Below are positions 32,174-40,841 of a stretch of DNA of 45,767 nt, piece by piece; the stretch's first letter is position 1, and each line of letters opens with the position of its first letter. This DNA is from DATKUC01 sp964577375 (lineage in GTDB: Bacteria > Spirochaetota > Spirochaetia > DSM-27196 > DATKUC01). Below the pieces are notes generated by a model, which saw nothing but the letters and a program-made list of their open reading frames with translations, did no database searches and was not told the DNA's origin. The stretch is from assembly GCA_964577375.1 (NCBI GenBank), contig CAZNYW010000037.1:1-45767 (forward strand), written 5' to 3'. A program made the position numbers and the translations under genes.

Positions 32174-33271
32174 ATGAGGAAGGTCTTTCGTTTAACGCTC
32201 ACCTCATTGGTGATTCTCGCTATGGTTGCGGCGGCAGCTTTCGCCAACGGATCCAAGGAGTCCGCTTCTTCGAGCTCATCCTCTGGGTCGATGTCCAGCG
32301 GCGGAAAGGTCGCATTGCTGTTGCCGGAAACGAAGACGACACGTTACGAAACGGCAGATCGCCCCGATTTCGAGGCGAAAATGAAAGCGCTCGATCCGAG
32401 CGTACAGATTATCTACAACAACGCTAATCAGGACGCAAACCTGCAGTTGTCGCAGGCCGAAGCCGCGCTCACAAACGGAGCGCAGGTACTCGTGCTCGAC
32501 CCGGTCGACTCGGCGTCGGCAGCGGTCATCGCAAACAAGGCGAAGGCGCAGGGTGTCCCCGTCATCGCGTATGATCGGCTGGTTCTAAACTCGGACGGAG
32601 TCAATTACTACATTTCATTTGACAACGTGCAGGTTGGAAAGCTCCAGGCGCAGGCGCTGGTGAACAAGCTCAACTCGATGGGCATTCAGAAACCCACCAT
32701 CGTCATGATCAACGGATCACCGACGGACAACAACGCGAAGCTCTTCAAGCAGGGAGCTCACAGCGTTTTCGATCCGCTCGTCGCGCAGGGCAAGCTGGTA
32801 ATAGCCAAGGAGTACGACACACCGGACTGGAGCCCGGACCAGGCGCAGAATGAGATGCAACAGGCATTGACCGCACTTGGCAACAAGGTTGACGGCGTCT
32901 ACTGCGCAAACGACGGTACTGCAAGCGGCGCGATCGCAGCCATGAGGGCCGCAGGCCTCAGCCCACTGCCTCCGGTCACCGGTCAGGACGCTGAGCTCGC
33001 CGCCATCAAGCGCATCCTTGCCGGACAGCAGTACATGACGATCTACAAGGCAATCAAGCCCGAAGCCGAAGCTGCTGCGGAGCTCGCCTACGATCTTCTG
33101 ATGAAGAAGCCCGTTCCGGCAAGCATGACGAACGGTCAGACCACCAACAATGGTTCAATCGACGTTCCGTCCGTGCTTCTCAAGCCCATTGTCGTCACGA
33201 AAGACAATGTGAGACAAACCGTTGTCAAAGACGGATTCTGGACGGCTGCACAGGTCGGACTCAGCCAGTAG
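32174..33271 (+). CDS. Sugar-binding protein (XylF/ChvE-like)
   Basis: A 365-residue periplasmic binding protein of the Peripla_BP_4 type. The signal peptide (LTLTSLVILAMVAAAAFA) is followed by NGSKE and a Ser-rich linker. Family marks are VALLLPETKTTRYETADRPDF, VLVLDPVDSASAAVIANKAKAQGVPVIAYDRL, NYYISFDNVQVGKLQAQAL, YCANDGTASGAIAAM and VTGQDAELAAIKRILAGQQYMTIYK. These are closest to xylose/multi-sugar binders (XylF, ChvE). ATG 32174 is chosen because AGGAGG precedes it. Binders of this class may also feed chemoreceptors, and a chemoreceptor gene lies downstream in the same direction. Confidence 0.92.
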   Translation: MRKVFRLTLTSLVILAMVAAAAFANGSKESASSSSSSGSMSSGGKVALLLPETKTTRYETADRPDFEAKMKALDPSVQIIYNNANQDANLQLSQAEAALTNGAQVLVLDPVDSASAAVIANKAKAQGVPVIAYDRLVLNSDGVNYYISFDNVQVGKLQAQALVNKLNSMGIQKPTIVMINGSPTDNNAKLFKQGAHSVFDPLVAQGKLVIAKEYDTPDWSPDQAQNEMQQALTALGNKVDGVYCANDGTASGAIAAMRAAGLSPLPPVTGQDAELAAIKRILAGQQYMTIYKAIKPEAEAAAELAYDLLMKKPVPASMTNGQTTNNGSIDVPSVLLKPIVVTKDNVRQTVVKDGFWTAAQVGLSQ

Positions 33272-33302
33272 AGGCTGAAGCCCGGCAGAGCCATAACTAC
33301 CG

Positions 33303-33331
33303 GGAGGCGCCGACGTACGAGCGGCGCCTCC
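33303..33331 (+). promoter_or_regulatory. Intercistronic hairpin after sugar-binding-protein gene
   Basis: A perfect 9-bp stem GGAGGCGCC/GGCGCCTCC with an 11-base loop lies 31 bases after the binding-protein stop and before the ATPase gene. No T run follows. As at 6941-6965, it probably stabilises the upstream message and lowers readthrough. Confidence 0.65.
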
Positions 33332-33359
33332 ACTCGTCTTGGACGCGCCAGGAACTAAC

Positions 33360-34154
33360 ATGGAAACACAGAACCAGAGACAGACGCAGAGCACAGCGGA
33401 GCCGATTCTCGAGCTTCGGGGCATCAGCAAGCGATTCGGAGCAGTACAGGCACTGTCTTCGGTCGATTTCGAGGTATTTCCCTCGGAGGTCGTCGGCCTG
33501 GTCGGCGACAACGGCGCAGGCAAGTCGACGCTGGTGAAGGTCATTTCCGGCACATATCGTCCCGATGCCGGCGAGTACATGTTCGAGGGTAAGAGGGTAG
33601 AAATCGACAATCCGAGCAGGGCACGTGATTTCGGCATCCAGACCGTATATCAGGACCTCGCGCTCTGCGACAATCTGGATGTTGTAGCGAATCTCTATCT
33701 TGGTCGCGAAGAGAAGCGGCCCGTGGTTCCGCGCATGTTAAGCACCATCGACGAAATCGAAATGGAACGGGCTGCGCAGACCTTCGTCCAGGAGCTCCAC
33801 GTTCGGATTCCGTCGCTTCGAACCAAGATCGCTACCCTTTCCGGAGGACAGAGACAGTCGGTCGCGGTGGCGCGCGCGGTGATGTGGAACTCAAAAGTGG
33901 TACTGCTCGACGAGCCTACCGCGGCACTCGGCGTCGAGCAGACCCACCAGGTGAAGGAGCTCATTGTAAGGTTGCGTGAAAAGGGGCTGGGAGTGGTCGT
34001 CATAAGCCACAACCTCGCCGATGTGTTCGAGGTGGCCGACCGGATCATCGTGCTCCGGCTCGGAAAGCGGGTCGCCTCTTTCAATATCCATACCACCAAC
34101 CAGGAGCGGGTTGTGGCGGCAATAACGGGTGCCGAGTTCGGCGAAACAACCTGA
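33360..34154 (+). CDS. Sugar ABC importer ATPase, single domain (FrcA/XylG-like)
   Basis: A 264-residue ATPase with intact motifs: Walker A GDNGAGKST (49-57), Q-loop VYQDL, signature LSGGQRQ (160-166), Walker B VVLLDEPT and H-loop VISHN. It has one ABC domain where XylG/RbsA have two, like FrcA, so two copies would pair in the complex. ATG 33360 (AGGA 6 bases upstream) is preferred to the TTG at 33339. The ABC domain of the kinase at 28696-30576 aligns with it along its whole length (YGTVRALDGVDF versus FGAVQALSSVDF), which suggests common origin. Confidence 0.92.
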   Translation: METQNQRQTQSTAEPILELRGISKRFGAVQALSSVDFEVFPSEVVGLVGDNGAGKSTLVKVISGTYRPDAGEYMFEGKRVEIDNPSRARDFGIQTVYQDLALCDNLDVVANLYLGREEKRPVVPRMLSTIDEIEMERAAQTFVQELHVRIPSLRTKIATLSGGQRQSVAVARAVMWNSKVVLLDEPTAALGVEQTHQVKELIVRLREKGLGVVVISHNLADVFEVADRIIVLRLGKRVASFNIHTTNQERVVAAITGAEFGETT

Positions 34155-34180
34155 AAATCGAAGGCGTGCGGAGAGAAAAC

Positions 34181-35425
34181 ATGAGCGACAAGGCGGAAAG
34201 AAAGACAAACGGCGGGGGACCGAGCGATGTGAAATCTCTGTGGAGCCGTCTTTCAAGGAGACTCGGACAGGGAGATATCGGTTCTCTCCCCGTACTTCTC
34301 GGCCTGATTCTGATTGCCATAATCTTTCAGATCGCCAACTCAAACTTTCTTACGCCGCTGAACATCACCAACCTCATGGTGCAGATCTCGGCGGTGGGAA
34401 CCATTTCGGTCGGCGTGGTGCTCATCCTTCTGCTCGGTGAGATCGACCTGTCGGTTGGCGCCGTGAGCGGATTTGCCGCTGCTGTGATGGCGGTACTTTC
34501 GGTAAAGGTGGGATTGCCGGGAATCGTCGCCATACTGGCGGGAGTGCTTTCCGGATGCCTCATCGGGCTTCTCCAGGGCTGGTGGATCACCAAGCTTCAC
34601 GTACCATCCTTTGTGGTTACCCTCGCAGGCCAGCTCGGCTGGCTCGGGGCCCTGCTCTGGGTGCTCGGCAGCACCGGCACCATCAATCTCAACGATCCGG
34701 TGATCACCGGCATCGCGAACAACCGTCTTCCGGTCTGGGCCGGCTGGGTGGTCGCGGCGGCGGTTATCGCCTTCTACGTCATCAACAGACTTTCTCAGCG
34801 TCAACGCCGCGTCAAGAACGCGCTGCCGGTTCCCCACACCGCCGCTATGGCCGGCCGTATGATCCTCATATCGGTGCTGGTCGTGGTAGCCGTCGGAATC
34901 ATGAGCGTAAACCGGAATCCGCGTCGCGACACACCGATCAGCGGTGTCCCGACCGCGGTCATCATTCTGCTTGCGCTCATCATCCTGCTCAACTTCGTGA
35001 CAACCCGGACCCAGTATGGGCGCTCGATCTTTGCCGTGGGCGGCAATGCCGAGGCCGCCCGGCGTGCGGGAATCAATGTCGACCGCATCAGGATATCGGT
35101 CTTCGTGCTCGGATCCACGATGGCGGCCATCGGCGGCATCCTTGCCGGGTCGCGGCTCTTTGCCGTGAACCAGTCCTCCGGCGGCGGTGACATTCTTCTC
35201 AATTCCATAGCAGCCGCGGTTATCGGCGGCACAAGCCTCTTCGGCGGACGCGGAAGCACCTGGTCGGCTCTTCTCGGAGCCCTGGTAATCGGCGCCATAG
35301 CCAACGGCATGGACCTGCTCGCGTTTGCCTCTTCGGTTCGGTTCATCGTAACCGGCATTGTCCTCCTTCTGGCGGTCACCCTTGATTCCATTACCCGAGC
35401 GCGCCGTGAGCAGCTCGGTTCCTGA
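34181..35425 (+). CDS. Sugar ABC importer permease (XylH-like)
   Basis: A 414-residue BPD_transp_2 permease with about ten to twelve membrane helices. It shows family signatures LLLGEIDLSVGAVSGFAAAV, VPSFVVTLAGQLGW, YGRSIFAVGGNAEAARRAGI (ATPase-docking loop) and GGTSLFGGRGS. Length and the middle loop with NPRRDTPISGVPT fit XylH rather than RbsC. ATG 34181 has GGAGAG five bases upstream; the GTG at 34166 is not preferred. Confidence 0.93.
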   Translation: MSDKAERKTNGGGPSDVKSLWSRLSRRLGQGDIGSLPVLLGLILIAIIFQIANSNFLTPLNITNLMVQISAVGTISVGVVLILLLGEIDLSVGAVSGFAAAVMAVLSVKVGLPGIVAILAGVLSGCLIGLLQGWWITKLHVPSFVVTLAGQLGWLGALLWVLGSTGTINLNDPVITGIANNRLPVWAGWVVAAAVIAFYVINRLSQRQRRVKNALPVPHTAAMAGRMILISVLVVVAVGIMSVNRNPRRDTPISGVPTAVIILLALIILLNFVTTRTQYGRSIFAVGGNAEAARRAGINVDRIRISVFVLGSTMAAIGGILAGSRLFAVNQSSGGGDILLNSIAAAVIGGTSLFGGRGSTWSALLGALVIGAIANGMDLLAFASSVRFIVTGIVLLLAVTLDSITRARREQLGS

Positions 35426-35482
35426 AAAGAGAGAACAGAAGGGTCCGGCGCCGGTCCCGCACTGCGGCATCGAGGTGCACCC

Positions 35483-37324
35483 ATGACCATCAGAGCACGG
35501 CTCTTTCTGCTCGTTGCGATGCTCGTTGTCTCCTTCGTAATCTCGGGCGCGATATACTTCTTCGAACGGGCGCCTCTTGCAGAAATCCAGTCGGAAGAGG
35601 CAACGCTTACATCCCTCCGCGAGCTTCTGCTCGAAGAGACGGTGGAGGCGAACCGGCTCACGTGGAGTCCCTTTACCGACCAGCTTGCACGATTCGAAAA
35701 GGCCCGAGCCGCAACGGCCGCAGGCTTCTCCGCGGTAGAAAAGCTTCAAGTTCTGCCAAAGCTCAGCACCTCGATCCGCGACGCTCTGGACAATATCAGG
35801 ACGCTCAAGGCGGTTCTCGACACGAACACCGAAGCGTTCCTGAATGCCGCGCACCAGATCCAGACCGACGCTGCGAAGATCCCGCAATTACCGGCAAGCT
35901 TCGATATCTACCACCTTGCGAGCAATCCGCACCTCACCTCAACCGAAGCCGGATCTGCCGCTATGACAAGCGCAGACCAGCTTCTCACGCAGCTCTATAT
36001 TCTTTCATCGAGAATTTCGGTCTCGGAGCGCGTGGTCGAGGATCAGGAAGCATCGATCTCTACGGAGGTCCAACGGATCGAGACCCGAAGCACGCTGACC
36101 GCAGGCGCGATCATACTGGCGCTCGTGCTGGTGACGGTCCTGATTGCGCTGCTGTTCAGCAGCCGCATTTCCCGGTCGATACGGCGAATAGAAGAGAACA
36201 TCGCAGAGCTGCGAAAGGGCGACCTGCGGCGCGAGTTCCGTATCGATTCCCGGGACGAGGTGGGCGCACTATCGACGAATCTCAATCAGTTCGTGCGTGC
36301 GCTCTCTGCCTCGGTTCACGCTATCCAACAGGCATCGGACGAGAACGTGCAGCTCAAGGAAAGCGTGATCGCAACGGTGGAACAGACCTCCGCTTCCGCA
36401 ACCGAGATTGCCGCAAACACCGGCTCCATCGACAATCAGATTTCCACCCTGGATCAGACCATCTCATCGGCCGATCAGGCGGTCGACGAAATCACCCGGC
36501 ACATCCGCGAGCTCGACGAGCAGATCAGCCAGCAGGCGACAATGGTCGAACAATCAACGGCTTCCGTGACACAGATGATCGCGTCCATCGACAGCATTGC
36601 CCGCACGACCGAGCAGCAGCGAGCCTCAACCGGAGAGCTGGTGAACGCCGTCGCGAACGGCGGCGAGAAGGTGATAACCGCCCTCCAGCTCGTGAACGAG
36701 ATCGATGAAAGCGTCGAGAGCATCAGCGGCATCGCGACGATCATCCAGAGCATCAGCGCCCAGACCAATCTGCTGGCGATGAACGCTGCGATCGAGGCGG
36801 CGCATGCCGGAGAGGCGGGACGGGGATTTTCCGTCGTCGCCGACGAGATACGGAAGCTCGCCGAAGCAAGCTCGGGCAACAGCAAGCAGATAAGCCGTAT
36901 CATCTCCACCGTCGTCGACCGGATCAAAGTGGCCGGTGAGGCGGGGACCGACATGAACAGCGCGTTCATGCGGATCGACGAGGGGGTCCGCGCCTTTTCC
37001 GACTCACTCGCCAGAATCTTCGAAAGCATGGAGGAGCTTCGCGTCGGCGAAAACCAGATCTCCGAAGCCATGACCTCGCTGCAGGAAATCTCGGTCAACG
37101 TACGTGACGGCTCGAAGTCGATCTCAAGCAACGCGAGCGCAATCAGAGACACCGTCGGCGAAACAAAGCGGATAAGCAGCGAGGTGAGTCACGGTATGGC
37201 GGAGATCTCCCACGGAATCGAGGAAATTTCGAAGGCGGTTCAGAACGTTCTCTCGATCGCGGAGCATCTCGGGCAGGTGAGCGAAACGCTGAACGGGGAG
37301 ATATCTCGCTTCAGCACCGAGTGA
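35483..37324 (+). CDS. Methyl-accepting chemotaxis protein
   Basis: A 613-residue chemoreceptor: TM1 at 7-27, a helical periplasmic domain (about 30-200, 4HB-like), TM2 at about 204-226, a HAMP domain (RRIEENIAELRKGDLRREF) and the signalling domain. The hairpin tip IQSISAQTNLLAMNAAIEAAHAGEAGRGFSVVADEIRKLA is intact. No C-terminal CheR/CheB docking pentapeptide is seen (ends EISRFSTE). GAGG lies 7 bases before the ATG. It is 57 bases downstream of the permease, so it is probably expressed with the importer and could couple the sugar-binding protein to taxis. Confidence 0.95.
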   Translation: MTIRARLFLLVAMLVVSFVISGAIYFFERAPLAEIQSEEATLTSLRELLLEETVEANRLTWSPFTDQLARFEKARAATAAGFSAVEKLQVLPKLSTSIRDALDNIRTLKAVLDTNTEAFLNAAHQIQTDAAKIPQLPASFDIYHLASNPHLTSTEAGSAAMTSADQLLTQLYILSSRISVSERVVEDQEASISTEVQRIETRSTLTAGAIILALVLVTVLIALLFSSRISRSIRRIEENIAELRKGDLRREFRIDSRDEVGALSTNLNQFVRALSASVHAIQQASDENVQLKESVIATVEQTSASATEIAANTGSIDNQISTLDQTISSADQAVDEITRHIRELDEQISQQATMVEQSTASVTQMIASIDSIARTTEQQRASTGELVNAVANGGEKVITALQLVNEIDESVESISGIATIIQSISAQTNLLAMNAAIEAAHAGEAGRGFSVVADEIRKLAEASSGNSKQISRIISTVVDRIKVAGEAGTDMNSAFMRIDEGVRAFSDSLARIFESMEELRVGENQISEAMTSLQEISVNVRDGSKSISSNASAIRDTVGETKRISSEVSHGMAEISHGIEEISKAVQNVLSIAEHLGQVSETLNGEISRFSTE

Positions 37325-37331
37325 TTTTCGG

Positions 37332-38366
37332 TTACGGGCCTCGCGGCCTGCGGCCCGTTCCCATGATTATCGCCAGGTAGGAGAGGCTCGGTACGCGTTC
37401 GAAGGTGATCTTCATTGCGGCCACGAGCGGTACCGCGAGCAGCAGCCCCATGAGGCCCCACAGCCATCCCCACACCAGCAGCGACAGCAGAATCACAAGG
37501 GGGCTCAGATTGAGATTGTCGCCAAGAACCTTCGGCTCGAGAATGCTGCCATAGGCAATCTGTACAAAGACCACAGTCGCGGCCACCGCTATCACGGGAT
37601 TCCAGTCTGGATAATACTGAACTACCGAGAAAATCACGCTCACGATTCCGATTATCAGTGAACCGAACGCCGGAACGAAGTTGAACATAAACGACAGCAC
37701 CGCCCAGACAAAGGCAAAGTCGAGACCGATGATCCTGAATGCCGCCCAGGTGGTAAAGCCGACGGCGAGACTCACCACTATCTTCGTTGTGAGATAGCGG
37801 CGGATCTCGCGGCTCATCTGTCTAACTATGCGCAGAACTCTCCCTCCGCCCTCCTTTCCCAGCGCCCGGAACAGCTTGCGGCGCAGATACCGTCGCTCGA
37901 GCAGCATGACAACGAGAAAGATCTGCACGAGCAGCAGGCTCCCGAGAAATCTCACAAAGCTGCCGAAGAACCCGAACGCATAGCCCTCGATGGACCGGAC
38001 AACGCTCGGCTCGCTGAGTATGTTCGACGGAATGCGCAGCCGCTCCAGGCCTATGCGGATGAGGTTGAGAAGGCGGGACTGATAGGCAGGCAGTGCCCCC
38101 ACGAGCGAAGAGATGCTCGAGTAGATAACAAGCCCCGTGAGAAAGCCCACTCCGAGCAATCCAACGATGATGAGCCCGACCGCCGCCTTCCGAGGTATTC
38201 TGAATCGGACCATGAAATCCATCACCGGCGCGAGCACGAAGGACAGCAGAAGAGCAACAGCCAGCGGAAGCAGTATGTCGGCAGTAAGCTTCAAAACCGC
38301 ACCGAGCGCGATGAGCGTTATGATGAGAAGCGCTCCGGGCAACAGGGCCCTTGATTTCATGGACAT
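37332..38366 (-). CDS. AI-2E/PerM-family transporter
   Basis: A 344-residue inner-membrane protein of the AI-2E_transport (PerM/YdiK/TqsA) family with seven to eight helices and typical segments LPLAVALLLSFVLAPVMDFMVRFRIPRKAAVGLI, FNFVPAFGSLIIGIVSVIF and LLSLLVWGWLWGLMGLLLAVPLVAAMKITFE. Substrate cannot be deduced; members export AI-2, act as Na+/H+ antiporters or are uncharacterised. ATG 38366 is followed two codons later by ATG 38360; only a weak AGG site precedes them. It converges on the chemoreceptor gene, 7 bases apart. Confidence 0.9.
   Translation of the reverse strand: MSMKSRALLPGALLIITLIALGAVLKLTADILLPLAVALLLSFVLAPVMDFMVRFRIPRKAAVGLIIVGLLGVGFLTGLVIYSSISSLVGALPAYQSRLLNLIRIGLERLRIPSNILSEPSVVRSIEGYAFGFFGSFVRFLGSLLLVQIFLVVMLLERRYLRRKLFRALGKEGGGRVLRIVRQMSREIRRYLTTKIVVSLAVGFTTWAAFRIIGLDFAFVWAVLSFMFNFVPAFGSLIIGIVSVIFSVVQYYPDWNPVIAVAATVVFVQIAYGSILEPKVLGDNLNLSPLVILLSLLVWGWLWGLMGLLLAVPLVAAMKITFERVPSLSYLAIIMGTGRRPRGP
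37334..37358. terminator. Hairpin at convergent gene ends
   Basis: ACGGGCC (37334-37340) and GGCCCGT (37352-37358) form a 7-bp GC-rich stem with an 11-base loop between the converging chemoreceptor and PerM-like genes. It overlaps the last codons of the latter. No clear T run follows on either strand, so bidirectional termination is only plausible. Confidence 0.35.
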
Positions 38367-38442
38367 AACCTACTCGTATCGGTGAACGCTGATGTCGTAC
38401 CGGTGGACGACTGCCGGGTTAGTAGTTACCCTTTATTGTATA

Positions 38443-38467
38443 GCGCCAATTTCGAGTTGCGCCAATT
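38443..38467 (+). repeat. Direct repeat GCGCCAATT before methyltransferase gene
   Basis: GCGCCAATT occurs at 38443-38451 and 38459-38467, 16 bases apart, in the 129-base divergent region between the PerM-like and methyltransferase genes. A partial follow-up (GAGTTG, AAGTTG) extends each copy. A TATAGC-like -10 lies just before the first copy. It may be a regulator site; no factor can be named. Confidence 0.4.
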
Positions 38468-38495
38468 CACTTCAAGTTGAATTTCAGGAGCCAAT

Positions 38496-39731
38496 GTGGA
38501 AGATCGAAGCAACACCGGCAAGAAGAGCAATAACGCACGGACGGTAATAGTCATCGGGGGAAGCGTTGCTGTCGCAATGCTCGTCGCGGTGGGAGCGGTT
38601 CTCGCCTTCGGAGGTCAGCGCGGGGACCAACCGGTACCGACCGCTCCGGCAGCGAATGGGTCCGTATCGACTGCGGATCCCTCGGCATCGTCTGCCGCTG
38701 CTGTACAGGGCTCAGGCTCATCCGCGAAAGCCCCCGGGCCGGACGTCGCGCAGCCTGCGAAGAGCAGCGTTGCTGCCGCTTCCCCCGGCGCCGGATCAAG
38801 CGGTGAATCGTCGGCGTCACCAGTTTCGGTCGGCGGTTCATCTGTCAAGGCTTCCGACTATTCGATCCCGGTCGGCTCCTCCCCGGTAAGCACGCGTGCG
38901 CAGCATCCGGTCGATCTCTACATACCGAGCCCGGATCCGGCTTTCGATATCCAGTCGCGAACGCAGTTTCCGCCTCTCGACAATGAGAGCGACTTCGTCA
39001 CCTGGATGCTCGCCCACACCAATCAGAAGGAAAGCTTCCTGCGTGAACGGTGGCAGCGGGCGTCCATCGCAGTGGCCCGCCACCACATTACCCGCAAGCG
39101 AATACTGATGGCTTTTCTCCTCACGCCTCGCGAATGGTTCGTCCGGCCCTACAATCTCCGAAGCACCTACGCGAACACGGCCCTGCCGATCGGCTACGGT
39201 CAGACGATCTCCGGACCGGATCTGGTTGCGCGCATGACCGACTATCTCGATCCGCAGCCGAACGACCGCGTCCTCGAGATCGGCACCGGCTCGGGCTATC
39301 AGTCGGCCTTCCTCTCCTCGCTGTCGAACCATGTATACACAATCGAAATCGTGAAGCCCCTGGCAGAGGAGACGAACAGGATCTACATTTCGCATACGAA
39401 GGAGATGCCGCAGTTCGGCAACATCCACCGCCGGATGGCGGACGGTTACTACGGCTGGCCCGAGTACGCCCCGTTCGACAAGATCATTGTAACCACCGGG
39501 ACCGACCACATACCGCCGGATCTTCTGAAAGAGCTCAAGCCGGGCGGTGTCATGATTATTCCGATCGGTCCCCCGACCGGACAGACAATTCTCAAGATCA
39601 CCAAGGAGGTGGACAAGGACGGCACAGTTCACCTCACGCGGGAGGACATCTACCACGGCACTGCGAAGGACATCTTCGTGCCCTTCACGGCGGCCGGCGG
39701 CGGCACCCACTTCAACAACAAGAGCGACTGA
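38496..39731 (+). CDS. Membrane-anchored protein L-isoaspartate methyltransferase
   Basis: A 411-residue protein. Residues 1-15 are basic, 16-39 form a membrane helix (VIVIGGSVAVAMLVAVGAVLAF), about 40-120 are a Ser/Ala/Pro/Gly-rich linker, and from about 160 there is a complete PCMT/PIMT domain: the family motif GYGQTIS, SAM motif VLEIGTGSGYQ (259-269), YTIEIVKPLAEE and LKPGGVMIIPIG. The enzyme repairs isoaspartate in damaged proteins with SAM. Usual Pcm is a soluble protein of about 210 residues; here it is tethered. Positive residues before the helix predict the catalytic part outside the cytoplasm, where SAM is not expected. GTG 38496 has AGGAG 5 bases upstream. Confidence 0.88.
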   Translation: MEDRSNTGKKSNNARTVIVIGGSVAVAMLVAVGAVLAFGGQRGDQPVPTAPAANGSVSTADPSASSAAAVQGSGSSAKAPGPDVAQPAKSSVAAASPGAGSSGESSASPVSVGGSSVKASDYSIPVGSSPVSTRAQHPVDLYIPSPDPAFDIQSRTQFPPLDNESDFVTWMLAHTNQKESFLRERWQRASIAVARHHITRKRILMAFLLTPREWFVRPYNLRSTYANTALPIGYGQTISGPDLVARMTDYLDPQPNDRVLEIGTGSGYQSAFLSSLSNHVYTIEIVKPLAEETNRIYISHTKEMPQFGNIHRRMADGYYGWPEYAPFDKIIVTTGTDHIPPDLLKELKPGGVMIIPIGPPTGQTILKITKEVDKDGTVHLTREDIYHGTAKDIFVPFTAAGGGTHFNNKSD

Positions 39732-39800
39732 CCCCCCAGCGACTGTCGGTCAGCGATAGGTCCTGAAGCGGCACCGAGGTTCTGAAGTATGTAAGGGCGT

Positions 39801-40841
39801 ATGCCCCTGCCGGTCAGAATCGCGGTGCTTTTCTTTTCCTCGGCCACGCTCCCCGCAATCGACATCGCAATTGCACCCTTTTCGGTGATTGCGGTCGATC
39901 CCGGAATCACGATCTCGGAATCCGAGTACGCCTTCAGCGGAACTCTCTGCGAGCTGATCGAGCGCTTCGATGTGGATGGATTCATCCGCACGAGGGCCCT
40001 GCCCGGCGGCGCTGACATTCGGGCCGTCAGGACCGCAACCGACGCACGGCGCACTGCGGAGCTCTACGGCCACGGATATGTCGCTTACGGCAGGGTTTCG
40101 GTCGGCGACTCGCTGATCGAGGCGGAGCTCAGTCTCTACTCCTTCGATGAGAAGGCGGTGCGAAAGAGACTGTATGCAAAGGCGGCGCGGAACGATGGGG
40201 AGGAGGCAGTCTCGGAGCTTGCCCGCCGCTTTGTAGAGTACCTGCGCCGCGATCTCGAGCCGGCACGACAGGCGCGGCAGCTGCGCCCCGACTTCGGCGG
40301 GCTGCTCATCACCACCGGGGTTGGAGGCTGGATTGCGCTCGGCGAATGGCGGTCCATCGTATCAGGTGTTTTCACCGGAGTCGTCGGCCTGCGCGCCCTC
40401 CCTGAGTCGCCGCTCAGGCGTGGCGCGGACTGGACGAGCTACTTCAGGTTCGGCGGTGATGTCCGCTACTCATTCGGGGTGAGCCACCCCGCCGTGGTTT
40501 CCGCGAATCTCCACTGCTTCGACTTTCTGCTCACCGCCGAGCTCTGTCTCGAGCCGGATCGCCACGCAGTTCTCAGCCTGGGAGCAGGTCCGCAGCTGCG
40601 TATCCTCTACGCATACCAGCAGACACTTTACGCGCGGCCTTCGACGGCCGTCTACGCTGCCCTCGGATTCTCGACGGCCGCCTCCTACGAGTACTGGTTC
40701 CAGGACGAGCATCGCTTCGCCCTCGGAGCGCGGGCAGTTCTCGGCGGCGAACAGTTTTCTCCCGTCTTCCTCCACCTGACCCTCGAGCTCTACGGCTCGA
40801 TCCATCCATACCGAGGACCCAATGCCACAAATCAAAGCTGA
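39801..40841 (+). CDS. Exported protein, beta-barrel-like C-terminus
   Basis: A 346-residue protein of unknown function. A hydrophobic N-terminus (VRIAVLFFSSATLPAIDIAIA) may be a signal peptide. Residues 30-150 form an alpha/beta domain (YGHGYVAYGRVSVGDSLIEAELSLYSFDEKAVRKRLYAKA). The rest alternates in amphipathic strands rich in Tyr, Phe and Gly (YSFGVSHPAVVSANLHCFDFLLTAELCLE, AALGFSTAASYEYWF), as in outer-membrane barrels. It starts a run of four overlapping genes for exported proteins. Confidence 0.65.
   Translation: MPLPVRIAVLFFSSATLPAIDIAIAPFSVIAVDPGITISESEYAFSGTLCELIERFDVDGFIRTRALPGGADIRAVRTATDARRTAELYGHGYVAYGRVSVGDSLIEAELSLYSFDEKAVRKRLYAKAARNDGEEAVSELARRFVEYLRRDLEPARQARQLRPDFGGLLITTGVGGWIALGEWRSIVSGVFTGVVGLRALPESPLRRGADWTSYFRFGGDVRYSFGVSHPAVVSANLHCFDFLLTAELCLEPDRHAVLSLGAGPQLRILYAYQQTLYARPSTAVYAALGFSTAASYEYWFQDEHRFALGARAVLGGEQFSPVFLHLTLELYGSIHPYRGPNATNQS

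Noticed and set aside
34340..35887. 515-residue antisense open frame
   Set aside because: Opposite the XylH-like permease and the start of the chemoreceptor. Composition is charged and shapeless, with no motif.
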